From Calditrichia bacterium (lineage in GTDB: Bacteria > Calditrichota > Calditrichia > RBG-13-44-9 > J075): a stretch of 64,000 bases of DNA. The position numbers were made by a program, and so were the translations under genes. Within the stretch, counting starts at the first letter, position 1. Each line of letters starts with the position of its first letter. The DNA is taken from contig JACKAP010000015.1 in assembly GCA_020635015.1 (NCBI GenBank), forward strand, positions 62,001 to 126,000, read 5' to 3'. Shown piece by piece: positions 31,264-40,700 of the stretch. Below the pieces are notes generated by a model, which was not told the origin of the DNA, made no database searches, and saw only the letters and a program-made list of their open reading frames with translations.

Positions 31264-33972
31264 CTACTTCAGCAGCATCACCTTGCGCGTCTGCACGAAG
31301 GATCCCGCCTGGAAGCGGGCGAAGTAGATCCCGCTGGCCATCCGAGCGGCATCCCACTGCACCCGGTAGCTGCCGGCGGGCTGAGATTCGTCCACCAGTA
31401 CCGCCACTTCCTGACCGAGGGTATTGTAGATGCGCAATTGCGCCGGCGAAGCTTTCGCCAGGGAATAGCGGAAGGTAGTGACCGGGTTAAAGGGATTGGG
31501 ATAATTGGGCAGAAATTCGAAGCGCAGCGGCAGGCCGCTTTCATTATCCGCCGTAATATCCGAAACCTCCTCCACCAGGGCAAATTTAACCGCATCCGCA
31601 CGCAGCACCTGCCCGACAGTGCTCTGCCGGCTGTCGATCACCCGCACCTCGATGGGCACCTCCGCCGGAAGGGTATAGCGTCCCAGCGTCACCCAGTCGC
31701 CGCTGCCCTGGTTCTGGTCGATGTAAAGTGAATCCAGCAGACTGCTGCCCACGCTGATGCGGTAATAAGCGTAATTGCTGGCGTTCACGGTAGTGGGAAC
31801 GATCTCCTGAATATCGTAAATCCCCCCTTTGGCGAGGGTCGCGGTGAAGGCGGCGTATGGCCGGGGATTACTGTTGATAGGAGCATAGCGGCTGCTGGGA
31901 CCGTAAGCCTGGGCGTTGCTGTAGAACCAGTTGCCGAATTCCACATAGCCGCTAGGATCCTCATTATCGACGATCCGGAAATATTTCTGCACGTCGGCGG
32001 CCACCGGGATGCGTATTTCCGGTTTTACCGGATCATCGCTGGCGATCACCAGGGTGTCCGTCAGCGGGACGCTTTCATCGGAGAAAAAATAGACTGCCAG
32101 ATCGAACTGTCCCATCGGCGGGATTACTGTCGGGAAGGTAGACAGAACGCCGCTAAACTGGTTGACCGTACTGATCGAATTGACCGTCAGCGGCTGAATG
32201 CCGTGATTGTGCAGCGTCAGGGTCTGCCAGGCGGTGTCGCTGACCACGATCTCCCCAAAATTCAGGAATTCCGTGTTCGGCTGCAGGTCGCGGTCACGCA
32301 CCAGGGCGGAGAACTTCACCACGTCGGCAGCGGCATTCAGGCCGCTTTCGGAGGCAGCAGCGACCATCTCCAGATAGGTATTGCTTCCGGCGCTGAGAGA
32401 GACCGTGGTGAGGTAAGACCACTGGCCGGCCGGCAGCGCCTCGCTGAAAAAGACCGTATCAATTCCGATACCGCTTTCCACCACCCGGAAGATCACCTCC
32501 GCGGCCGGATTGCTGACTGGTGGTTGGCGGAATTCAATATTATAGAGGGTTTCGGCGGGAATCTGGGGGTACCAGCGCACCTTCACCGAATCGCCGGCCG
32601 GGATGGCGGCGCTGCGGTAGTCGGTGCCCCACACATCGGCAGTGACGCTGGCCCAGCTGCCGCTGACCTCGCTGTATTCCGGATCGAGATTGTCGAGATA
32701 CAGCTCCCGCGGGCGGATATTGATGAAATCCATCGACTGGTTGCCCAGGGTATCGCACAGCGCCACCGCCGCCCGGGCGGCAAAGGCTTTCGGCACCGCC
32801 TCGCTAGTGATCCACTGATTGGTTCCATTCGGCTGGCAAGGCAGCACCCGGTAATTTTCGTAAATATCCTTCACGGCAACGAAAGGCTGGGTCTGGAAAA
32901 TGGCTTCATCGGTGGTCACCTGGAAATACAGATCGTCACCATTATCAATCATTTCGAAGGTTAGCGCCGGGGGGATGGAATCGATCTGGCCACGCCACAG
33001 TTGCATCGCCTCGATGGCGGTGCAGTAGCGGAAGGTCACCCCGGGATACTGGGCGGCTTTCTGGTGGGCCAGGCTATCGATGATCTGCAGATTGGTCAGA
33101 AAATCCACCTCCGGCAGGTGGCCCCACAGGCAGGCCAGCTGATCCTGGCCGTCGTTGGCGCGCACAAAGATCGAATCGATCAGGTCGCGGTAGCGGGCGG
33201 TATAGAGGTGAGTGGAGCGCACGTTCCAGCCCGGGCCGTTGCCGGGAAGCTGGTAGTTGGCCGGGGAGGGGCGGTAGGGAACGAACTGCCCCGGCGCGGC
33301 GGACCAGTCGTAAGTATTATCCAGGGGCTCTTCCAAATCGACCCGCTGATTGGGCCAGTCGTTGTGCAGACTGTAAGGAAGCAGTTCATCGAGATAGTTC
33401 TGCCAGCCGTTGTCCATATAGTGCCAGCCGCTGCGGAAGGAGACCGGGAACACTTCCTCTTCGATCAGCAGTTGGGCCAGGATCAGATCGAAATCGTCCC
33501 GGCACTCTTCGAAGCTGAGGCTCTGGTTCCACCAGAAGGTGCCGTCCTGGTCATAGTCGGTCCACTTGAAGGTATGATAATGCAGCGACAGCTCGTCGCC
33601 GTACTGAGCAATGCGATCACCGTGATATTTTTTCATCAAGTACATGGTGATGGTATTGGCGTAGGGCACATTGGTATTGCTTCCCGGCGTAAAAATACTC
33701 CCGCACATCATCCACCAGGTCAGCTTCATCGGCTGGCCGTAGGAATCGACCAGTTGATTGCGGAAGGCCGGGTCCATCACCCCGTAGGTATTGCGAGCGG
33801 GATCGGTGTAGAGCCCGGGATGGTAATAGCAATGGTAGCGGGCCACATCCATGCCATCCCAGATGGCGGTGTCCGAGCCCAGTACCAGGTACACTTTCCC
33901 GCCGGCCAGCAGACCGGCGGCAAACAGCAGGTTCAATAAAATAATGAATGAATAGATTTTAGCGGAATGCAT
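31264..33972 (-). CDS. Large secreted protein with golvesin-like and ASH domains and T9SS type A sorting domain
   Basis: I place the start at 33972, with GGAGGAACG directly upstream, giving about 902 residues. Signal peptide: YSFIILLNLLFAAGLLAGG. The N-terminal 350 residues (YLVLGSDTAIWDGMDVARYH, GDELSLHYHTFKW) resemble carbohydrate-deacetylase-like folds but are not firmly assigned. Two golvesin-type sandwich domains follow, each ending in ADxVKF (AADVVKFSALV; RADAVKFALVE). An ASH/choice-of-anchor domain lies between them (EFLNFGEIVVSDTAWQTLTL). The C-terminal sorting domain runs from FLPNYPNPFNPVTTFRYSL to RKVMLLK. It should be secreted through T9SS, perhaps acting on extracellular glycans. 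Confidence 0.88.
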   Translation of the reverse strand: MHSAKIYSFIILLNLLFAAGLLAGGKVYLVLGSDTAIWDGMDVARYHCYYHPGLYTDPARNTYGVMDPAFRNQLVDSYGQPMKLTWWMMCGSIFTPGSNTNVPYANTITMYLMKKYHGDRIAQYGDELSLHYHTFKWTDYDQDGTFWWNQSLSFEECRDDFDLILAQLLIEEEVFPVSFRSGWHYMDNGWQNYLDELLPYSLHNDWPNQRVDLEEPLDNTYDWSAAPGQFVPYRPSPANYQLPGNGPGWNVRSTHLYTARYRDLIDSIFVRANDGQDQLACLWGHLPEVDFLTNLQIIDSLAHQKAAQYPGVTFRYCTAIEAMQLWRGQIDSIPPALTFEMIDNGDDLYFQVTTDEAIFQTQPFVAVKDIYENYRVLPCQPNGTNQWITSEAVPKAFAARAAVALCDTLGNQSMDFINIRPRELYLDNLDPEYSEVSGSWASVTADVWGTDYRSAAIPAGDSVKVRWYPQIPAETLYNIEFRQPPVSNPAAEVIFRVVESGIGIDTVFFSEALPAGQWSYLTTVSLSAGSNTYLEMVAAASESGLNAAADVVKFSALVRDRDLQPNTEFLNFGEIVVSDTAWQTLTLHNHGIQPLTVNSISTVNQFSGVLSTFPTVIPPMGQFDLAVYFFSDESVPLTDTLVIASDDPVKPEIRIPVAADVQKYFRIVDNEDPSGYVEFGNWFYSNAQAYGPSSRYAPINSNPRPYAAFTATLAKGGIYDIQEIVPTTVNASNYAYYRISVGSSLLDSLYIDQNQGSGDWVTLGRYTLPAEVPIEVRVIDSRQSTVGQVLRADAVKFALVEEVSDITADNESGLPLRFEFLPNYPNPFNPVTTFRYSLAKASPAQLRIYNTLGQEVAVLVDESQPAGSYRVQWDAARMASGIYFARFQAGSFVQTRKVMLLK

Positions 33973-34017
33973 CGTTCCTCCAGAGGTCTTTTTGGTGTTA
34001 GACATTATCGGAAATAA

Positions 34018-34110
34018 TTTTTTGACAGGATTAACCGGATTTCCAGGATGCGGAAACATCTATTTGTCGGCATTTTTATCCGGTTCCATCCGATACATCC
34101 TGTCTAATTT
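34018..34110. repeat. Imperfect inverted repeat of GACAGGAT / ATCCTGTC words
   Basis: GACAGGATTAACCGGATTTC (34024-34050) pairs imperfectly with ATCCGGTTCCATCCGATACATCCTGTC-type words (34078-34104) around a short spacer. It lies just upstream of the T9SS cargo gene on the minus strand. Confidence 0.7.
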
Positions 34111-34851
34111 TTAATTCCAATAAAGCCATTGAAAATCTCTCCCTTCTCAAAGTAAGGTTTTTATCGCGATGATGCAAAAAGCGAAATAAATGTGCTTTTG
34201 ACATAAGATGTCATTTATCTTGTCAAGATCATCTGTGAAAATCTGTTTAATCTACGAAATCTGCGTTCAATTTTAGGGGTTGTCTGCATCAGCCTGCAGC
34301 ATAGAATAATACTTTGTGAAAAATTTATCAAAAATCATGTTTCGGCCTAAGGAATATCATTGTTCCCATTCTATTTGTATAACAAATTGGCACCTGTGCG
34401 GAGGCAATGAGAAACCGCATGACCAAACATTCGGGAGGTGTTGGAGCCGTCAGCGATACATTTTTCGCATTCGCGGGAAGTATTGATTTGCCTCATCTAC
34501 CCTGGTACAGTCAGATGGCTGAATGAGCCTGAAGATTGAGATGTCAGCATCAACAAGATGCGCACTGATTATTGCTCGTTATCTTTCCCTTAAGCGTCCG
34601 GCATGATCGGATTATCCGCGAGTTTCAACTGCGACGAGCGCAGCAAGTGATTACAGACCTTCAACGCATGATTGCGCCACCTCTAGCGTAAATTGACCAC
34701 CGCTTCCTAACCCGGATTCACGACATCCCATTTCCCGGTTGCGTTCCGGCTGTACTGCCGGTGCAATCTGTATTGTCTTTCATCTCAGTAAAATCTCCGG
34801 CACCTTTTCCGCAGGAAAACCCCACGCGGCAGCGAGGGGAAAGGGGCAACC
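34111..34851. other. Gene-poor region upstream of the hydrogenase cluster, possible gene remnants
   Basis: This 740-bp stretch holds no convincing gene. Visible pieces are a single ATCTGTGAAAATCTG repeat arm (34229-34275), a small reading frame at 34407-34526, and a short frame near 34540-34694 without a good start, ending MIAPPLA. By eye it is more AT-rich at its left end. It must contain the promoter for the hydrogenase genes, but I cannot point to it with confidence. Confidence 0.5.
34407..34526 (+). CDS. Small ORF of uncertain reality (39 aa)
   Basis: ATG at 34407 with GGAGG just upstream but too close for ideal spacing; a second in-frame ATG at 34419. The peptide (MRNRMTKHSGGVGAVSDTFF and onwards, ending SQMAE) contains an FAFAGSIDLP stretch reminiscent of short antitoxin C-termini. 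No toxin gene follows. It is either a remnant or a chance frame, and no function is assigned. Confidence 0.2.
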   Translation: MRNRMTKHSGGVGAVSDTFFAFAGSIDLPHLPWYSQMAE

Positions 34852-35340
34852 ATGAAAATCACCGTCATCGGCATGGGGAACGAACTGCTGAGTGATGACG
34901 GCGCCGGCATCTGCGCCGCCCGGCATTTGCAGACCATCTTTCAGGACCATCCCTGCGTTCACGTCGAGGCTTCCACCTGGGGCGGTTTCCGCTTCATCGA
35001 CCTGCTTGCCGGTTATGATGCCGCCATCATCATCGATGCCATCCAGACCGGCCGGAAACCGGTTGGCTATATCCACCGGATGCATGCCGAAGCGTTGATT
35101 CATTCGGTGCGGATGATCTCTTTCCACGATATCAATTTTGCCACCGCGCTTTCGTTCGCCCGGGCGTTGGAGATCCCTATGCCGGAGGATATCACCGTTT
35201 TTGCCATTGAAGTGGCGGATATTCACACCATTTCCGAAAATCTGCATCCGCTGGTAATGAACGCCGTTGAGCGTTGTGTCGAGAACGTCGTCAGCACCCT
35301 TAACGAAAAGTTCTCCCTGGCCAGCTATCCTTATGTTTGA
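34852..35340 (+). CDS. [NiFe]-hydrogenase maturation protease (HycI/HyaD family, M52)
   Basis: A 162-residue peptidase of normal family size. It opens with the nickel-sensing signature VIGMGNELLSDDGAG (residues 5-19, with Glu11 in place for metal binding). Asp62 (IIIDAIQTG) and His92 (ISFHDINFA) complete the metal site. It should clip the C-terminal tail of the hydrogenase large subunit after Ni insertion. The probable client is the MvhA-like subunit encoded at 43157, whose DPCxxCxxH motif is followed by about 28 further residues. It is the first gene of the Hdr/Mvh operon, with AAAGGGG before the ATG and a 4-bp region shared with the next frame. No hypA-F genes are in the window. Confidence 0.9.
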   Translation: MKITVIGMGNELLSDDGAGICAARHLQTIFQDHPCVHVEASTWGGFRFIDLLAGYDAAIIIDAIQTGRKPVGYIHRMHAEALIHSVRMISFHDINFATALSFARALEIPMPEDITVFAIEVADIHTISENLHPLVMNAVERCVENVVSTLNEKFSLASYPYV

Positions 35341-35360
35341 CGCTATTAAAGGAGTTACTG

Positions 35361-35888
35361 ATGCAAGAACAACATCCTTTGACCGCCCTGGAGGCACTGG
35401 GCATTGCCATCCGCACCGAATTGGACGCCCGGCAGCTCTATGACAACCTCGCCGGCCTCTGCGATGCCCCCCGCCTGCAGGAGCGTCTGTTCAATTTTTC
35501 CAAGACAGCCCACCAGCAGCAAAAATTGCTGGAGAAGACCTACCAGGAGATGTTCCCGGAGGCGGATCTGCAGTTGCCCACCAGCCAACTGCCGGTTGAT
35601 ATCGCCGACCGCGACAAATGCCAGCAGCAAACCCTGGCAAATGCATTGCGAATGGCGCTGGAGGTGGAAAAACGCAGCCGGGAGTTTTATCTGAAACAAG
35701 CGGAGGAAGCTGGTGATCCTTCCGGGCAGCGGATGTTCAGCACCCTGGCGAAAATTAAGTTTTCCCGGCTGATGATGCTGAGTGAAGAACTGGAAACGCT
35801 CGAAAAATACCCCGCCTATCACGAAGGTCACCCAAGCTGGGATGCCGAAAGCACTTTAAAAAAGACCAACATTAAACCGCGCAATTAA
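35361..35888 (+). CDS. Ferritin-like / rubrerythrin-type diiron protein
   Basis: From the ATG at 35361 (AAAGGAG upstream) the product is 175 residues, mostly helical. ExxH-like and Glu-rich helices fit a ferritin-like four-helix bundle: ALGIAIRTELDARQLYDNLA, FSKTAHQQQKLLEKTYQEMF, RMALEVEKRSREFYLKQAEE and LMMLSEELETLEKYPAYHEG. There is no C-terminal rubredoxin domain. Such proteins reduce peroxide or store iron. Placed between the maturation protease and HdrC, it may protect the oxygen-sensitive hydrogenase/Hdr enzymes or supply iron, which is inference. It is 18 bp before the HdrC start. Confidence 0.8.
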   Translation: MQEQHPLTALEALGIAIRTELDARQLYDNLAGLCDAPRLQERLFNFSKTAHQQQKLLEKTYQEMFPEADLQLPTSQLPVDIADRDKCQQQTLANALRMALEVEKRSREFYLKQAEEAGDPSGQRMFSTLAKIKFSRLMMLSEELETLEKYPAYHEGHPSWDAESTLKKTNIKPRN

Positions 35889-35906
35889 CTTGAGAGGATG
35901 GACATC

Positions 35907-36563
35907 ATGCGAATCGAAGATATTCAGGTACCCGGCAAACTCAGCAAAACCGAAACCGAACTGCGGGTGTCGTTCCTCGAACATGTCGGGATGATCCCGG
36001 GGGGAGAAAAGCTGAAAGCCTGCATCCAATGCGGCACCTGCACCGGCAGCTGCCCAGTATCCTACGCCATGGATATTCCTCCCCGGGAATTGATCGCCCT
36101 GTTCCGCGCCGGCGATCTGGAAACCATCTTCCGCAGCAATTCGATCTGGACCTGCGCCTCCTGCTATGCCTGCCAGGTGCGCTGCCCGGCGGCGATCAAA
36201 ATCACCGACATCATCTACGCCCTGAAGCAGACCGCCATGGAGCGGAAGATCTATTCCCGCAAATTCCCGGTACATGCGATCTACAACGCCTTCATGAAAA
36301 ATATGCGGCGCTTCGGACGGCTCAATGAACCGCGGCTGATGACCTACTACTTCCTGATCTCCGGCTTCTGGAAGGCTTTTGCTTTCCTGCCCCTGGCTTT
36401 CCGGATGGCAGTTAAAGGCCGTCTGGATTACCGCGCATCCAAGATCAAGGATATCAAAAACCTGCGCAAGATCCTGAAGGCGGCAGAGCAACTCGACATG
36501 CCGGTGGAATACGAGGTGAAGCCTTATATGGAATCGGCGGTGGGGTATAAGGCGGTGGGGTGA
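35907..36563 (+). CDS. hdrC: Heterodisulfide reductase subunit C-like iron-sulfur protein
   Basis: From the ATG at 35907 (GAGAGG nine bases upstream) it is 218 residues. Two [4Fe-4S] motifs are complete: C39, C42, C45, C49 (CIQCGTCTGSCP) and C83, C86, C89, C93 (CASCYACQVRCP). MDIPPRELIALFRAGDLETI between them is characteristic of HdrC. It passes electrons from HdrA to the catalytic HdrB subunit. It is followed by hdrB after a 210-bp gap filled by a repeat island. The C-terminal 90 residues are a helical extension (FLPLAFRMAVKGRLDYRASK) that may dock to HdrB. No membrane anchor is apparent, consistent with a soluble HdrABC-type complex. Confidence 0.92.
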   Translation: MRIEDIQVPGKLSKTETELRVSFLEHVGMIPGGEKLKACIQCGTCTGSCPVSYAMDIPPRELIALFRAGDLETIFRSNSIWTCASCYACQVRCPAAIKITDIIYALKQTAMERKIYSRKFPVHAIYNAFMKNMRRFGRLNEPRLMTYYFLISGFWKAFAFLPLAFRMAVKGRLDYRASKIKDIKNLRKILKAAEQLDMPVEYEVKPYMESAVGYKAVG

Positions 36564-36577
36564 GAGTGGGTGTTGGA

Positions 36578-36720
36578 TACTGTGTAATTATGGAGAACCT
36601 TTGCATGGGGCATGGAGCATGGGGCATGGTGTAATACAGTGCGGGTGTCGGGACCTGCGCCTGTACAATCCGGCGCCATGCTCCATGCCCCATGCGAAGG
36701 TTCTGCGGATTACGCAGTGC
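36578..36720. repeat. Composite inverted-repeat element with CATGGGG heptamers
   Basis: Left arm 36579-36629 (CTGTGTAATTATGGAGAACC, then CATGGGG-type heptamers) pairs with right arm 36677-36719 (CATGCCCCATGCGAAGGTTC then ATTACGCAGT). The core (GCGGGTGTCGGGACCTGCGC) is itself partly self-complementary. It is an inverted copy of the element inside the 26.6-kb island and resembles the one at 58.57 kb. It separates hdrC from hdrB within the operon. Confidence 0.88.
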
Positions 36721-36775
36721 TCAGTCTGCGCGTTATTAAAAATTCACAAGGGGGAAAAAACTACGAGGTCACATC

Positions 36776-37681
36776 ATGCAATACACTTACTATCCGGGCT
36801 GCAGTCTTCATTCCGCGCATAAGGGCTATGACGAATCCTGCAAGTCGGTGTTCGAGGCGCTGGGATGCAGCCTGCAGGAACTGCCCGACTGGAACTGCTG
36901 CGGCGCCACAATTTATATGTCGAACCGGGAGTTCACTTCTCTGGCGGTGGCGGCGCGCAATCTCGCCCTGGCGGAGGCGCAGCAGCAGGATTTGGTAGCG
37001 CCCTGCAGCGCCTGTTACCGGGTGCTGAACAAATCCAATCATTATTTCCATAATTCCGGGGAATTGCTGGAAAAAGTCAATGGCTGCCTGGCGGAAGCGG
37101 GACTGCACTACTGCGGCACGGTGCGGGTGCGCCATCCACTCGACGTGCTGATCAATGATGTCGGGCTGGAGATCATCCGCCACCAGGTCAAAAAGCCGCT
37201 CCACGGATTGAAGATCGCCAACTACTACGGCTGCCAGATTGTGCGACCGGAACACGTCTTCGACGATTGTGAGAATCCTATGACCATGGACAATCTTTTC
37301 GAATCCCTGGGAGCAGAGAACGTCTACTTTCCCTTCAAGGTCAGTTGCTGCGGAGGAATGCTGATGACCACCACCGAAAACGTGGCATTGCGCCTCAGCA
37401 AGGAGATCCTGGAAAATGCGCGGGAGAATGCGGCTGACTGCATCGTCACCACCTGCCCGCTCTGCCAGATGAATCTGGAAGCCTACCAGCGGCGGATCAA
37501 CCGGGTTTACGGCACCCGTCTGTCCATGCCCATCCTGTTTTTTACCCAGGTGATGGGCGTCGCCCTGGGGATCGATGAAAAACGTCTCGGGATCTCGCGG
37601 AATTTTTACCGCTGCGAGCGGCTGGAAACCATTGCCCGCTCGGCATCGGAAAGCCATTATGCAACTACGGTAAATGCCTAA
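36776..37681 (+). CDS. hdrB: Heterodisulfide reductase subunit B-like protein
   Basis: A 301-residue protein with two complete CCG domains. The first is C9, C41-C42-G, C77, C80 (spacings X31, X33). The second is C153, C191-C192-G, C227, C230 (X37, X33). These ligate the noncubane iron-sulfur clusters that reduce disulfides in HdrB. It begins MQYTYYPGCSLHSAHKGYDE, as in archaeal and bacterial HdrB. GAGGT precedes the ATG. The natural disulfide in a bacterium without CoM/CoB is unknown. HdrB-like subunits in bacteria may also pass electrons to other acceptors. It is encoded between hdrC and the HdrA fusion. Confidence 0.93.
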   Translation: MQYTYYPGCSLHSAHKGYDESCKSVFEALGCSLQELPDWNCCGATIYMSNREFTSLAVAARNLALAEAQQQDLVAPCSACYRVLNKSNHYFHNSGELLEKVNGCLAEAGLHYCGTVRVRHPLDVLINDVGLEIIRHQVKKPLHGLKIANYYGCQIVRPEHVFDDCENPMTMDNLFESLGAENVYFPFKVSCCGGMLMTTTENVALRLSKEILENARENAADCIVTTCPLCQMNLEAYQRRINRVYGTRLSMPILFFTQVMGVALGIDEKRLGISRNFYRCERLETIARSASESHYATTVNA

Positions 37682-37785
37682 TCCGAAATCGTTGAGGGCG
37701 GCCGGTAGCAGGGATGCGCCGCATGTTTTTCCAGGGATAGTTGCCGCCCGCTTTCAGCGAATTTCACAATTGCAGGAGTTACCCA

Positions 37786-40700
37786 ATGAGTCAGCAGGAG
37801 AAAATCGGGGTCTATATCTGCCATTGCGGCGTCAATATTTCCCAGAACGTACGGGTGGAAGATGTCGCCGCTGCGCTGAAAGATCAGCCCAATGTCGCCG
37901 TTGCTACGGCCTATAAATTTATGTGCTCCGATCCCGGGCAGAAGATGATCGAAGAAGACATTAAGACCAAAGGCCTGACCCGGGTGGTGGTGGCGGCCTG
38001 CTCGCCGCACATGCACGAGTTGACCTTCCGCAATGCCTGTGAACGGGCCGGCCTGAACCGCTATCTCTTCCAGATGGCCAATATCCGCGAGCACTGCGCC
38101 TGGGTGCACGATGATGTCGACCAGGCCACCCGCAAAGCCACCGCGCTGGTCAATGCCGCTATCCGCCGGGTTTATCACCAGATACCGCTCAGCCCGCGCC
38201 GGGCAAAGATCCATCCCGGCACCCTGATCGTGGGAGGCGGCATCGCCGGCATTCAGGCCGCGCTGGAGATCGGTGAATCCGGTAACCCGGTCTACCTGGT
38301 CGAAAAGGAATCGACCATCGGGGGACAGATGGCCAAGTTCGACAAGACCTTTCCCACCCTGGACTGCGCCGCCTGTATCCTGACTCCCAAAATGGTCAGC
38401 GCCAGCCATCAGCCCAACATCGAGCTGATGAGCATGACGGAAGTGGAAAACATCAGCGGCTATGTGGGCAATTTTAAGGTGCAGGTGCGCCAGAAAGCCC
38501 GCTATGTCAGCGATAAGTGCACCTCCTGCGGCACCTGCATGGAAGTGTGCCCGGTGCGGGTGCCCAACTGGTTCGACGAGTTCACCCAGGAACGTACCGC
38601 CATCCACAAATCGTTCCCCCAGGCGGTGCCGAACACTTACGTGATCGATCGCCAGGAGCGTCCTCCCTGCATCGAAGCCTGCCCGATCCGCCAGGAGGCG
38701 GCGGGTTACGTGGCGCTGATCCGCCAGGGCCGCTTCCACGAAGCCGCCCAATTGATCCATAAACGCAACCCCCTTTCGGTGGTCTGCGGGCGGGTGTGCT
38801 ACCACCCCTGCGAAACCGAATGCAACCGCGGTCACGTGGATAAGCCGGTGGCGATCCAGCATCTGAAGCGTTTCGCCCTCGACTGGGAAATGGCCCATTA
38901 CGGACCATTTCAGCCGCCGGAGATCACGGAGCGCCGCGAGGAAAAAATCGCCGTCATCGGCTCCGGCCCGGCCGGGCTGACCTGCGCCCATGATCTGGCC
39001 CTGAAGGGCTATAAGGTTACCATCTTCGAACAGCACTCGGTGCCGGGAGGGATGCTGGCGGTGGGCATTCCCGAATATCGCCTCCCCCGCAAATTGCTGA
39101 AGATGGAGATCGATTATATCAAGAAGATGGGGGTAGAGCTACACACCAACCTGAAGCTGGGAGCGGATTTTACGATCGAAGACCTGCGGGAAAAAGGCTA
39201 TAAAGCGATCTTTATCGCCATCGGTGCGCACAAGAGCGTACGTCTGAACATCCCGGGAGAAGAGCTGGAAGGGGTGATTTCTGGGATCGATTTCCTGCGC
39301 CGGGTAAACCTGGGCATCTCGCGCCAGGTAGGCAAACACGTGGCGGTGATCGGCGGAGGCAATACCGCTATCGACGCTGCCCGCACCGCCCTGCGCTGCG
39401 GGGCGGAGAAGGTAACCATCCTCTACCGCCGCACCCGCCTGGAGATGCCCGCCTCTCAGGAAGAGATCGAAGATGCCGAGGCGGAAGGCATCCACATCGC
39501 CTATCTCACGGCACCGACCGAGGTGCTGTCGCGGAACGGTGACCGCCAGGTGCGGGGATTGAAATGCAACCGCATGCGCCTGGGCGAACCGGATTCCTCC
39601 GGCCGGCGGCGCCCGGTGCCCATCCCCCATTCCGAGTTCGAAATGGAGTTCGACACCATCATCCCGGCAGTCAGCCAGTCGCCGGACACCGCCTGCCTTA
39701 ACGGCAAATCAAACGTGCACCTGGACATGACCCGCTGGGATACCCTGAAGGTCAATCCCGAGACCCTGCAGACCAATCTGCCGGACATCTTCTCCGGCGG
39801 CGATGTCTATCTGGGACCTTCCACGGTAATCGCCTCCATGGGCAACGGCAAGCGGGCGGCAGAATCGATCGACAAATATCTCAACGGCCAGCCGCTGGCA
39901 GATTACACCACCCACATGGTGCGCCCCCAGGTGCTGCGCGGGGAAAGTTTCCGGCCCCATACTTATGCCCCGACCTACAAGGAAACTCCCAAGGCAAACC
40001 GCATCAATCCGCCCAAGCGCAACCCGCTGGAACGGGTCAAAACCTTTGATGAGGTGGAACTGGGCTACAGTGAGGAACAGGCGATGGAGGAAGCGGCACG
40101 CTGCCTCAACTGCGGGGTGTGCGTGGAATGCCATGAATGTCAGCGGGTATGCGAGGCGGATGCGATCGACTATACGATGCAGGATACCGTCAGAGAAATA
40201 GAAGTGGGACAGATCATCATCGCCACCGGTTATGAACTGTTCGACGCTTCGAAAATGGTGCGCTTTGGCTACGGCCGGTTCCCCAACGTATACAGCGCCC
40301 TGGAGTTCGAGCGGATGCTCAGTTCCACTGGTCCCACCGGGGGGAAAATACGGTTAAAGAACGGCCGGCCTCCGCGGGCGGTGGGCATCATCCACTGCGT
40401 CGGCTCCCGCGACGCCAACTACCATAAATACTGCTCGCGGGTGTGCTGCATGTATGCCATGAAGTTCGCCCACCTGGTGAAAGACCGCACCGATGCCGAG
40501 GTCTACCAATTCTACATCGATATGCGCGCCTACGGCAAAGGCTATGAGGAGTTCTACAACCGGATCCTGGAGGAAGGTGTCAACGTGATCCGCGGTAAGG
40601 TCGCCGGGGTGATCGAGGGAAAAACCGCCGACGGCGACAAATTCCTCAACATCAAATGTGAAGATACTCTGATCAGTAAATTCCGTGAGATCCCGGTGGA

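Noticed and set aside
34407..34694. VapBC-type toxin-antitoxin remnant upstream of the hydrogenase cluster
   Set aside because: Only a short FAFAGSID-like stretch hints at an antitoxin. No PIN-domain acidic residues could be found in the following sequence.
37678..39036. Long minus-strand frame opposite hdrA
   Set aside because: It mirrors the high-GC codon pattern of the HdrA fusion, which has full cofactor motifs. The antisense product shows none.
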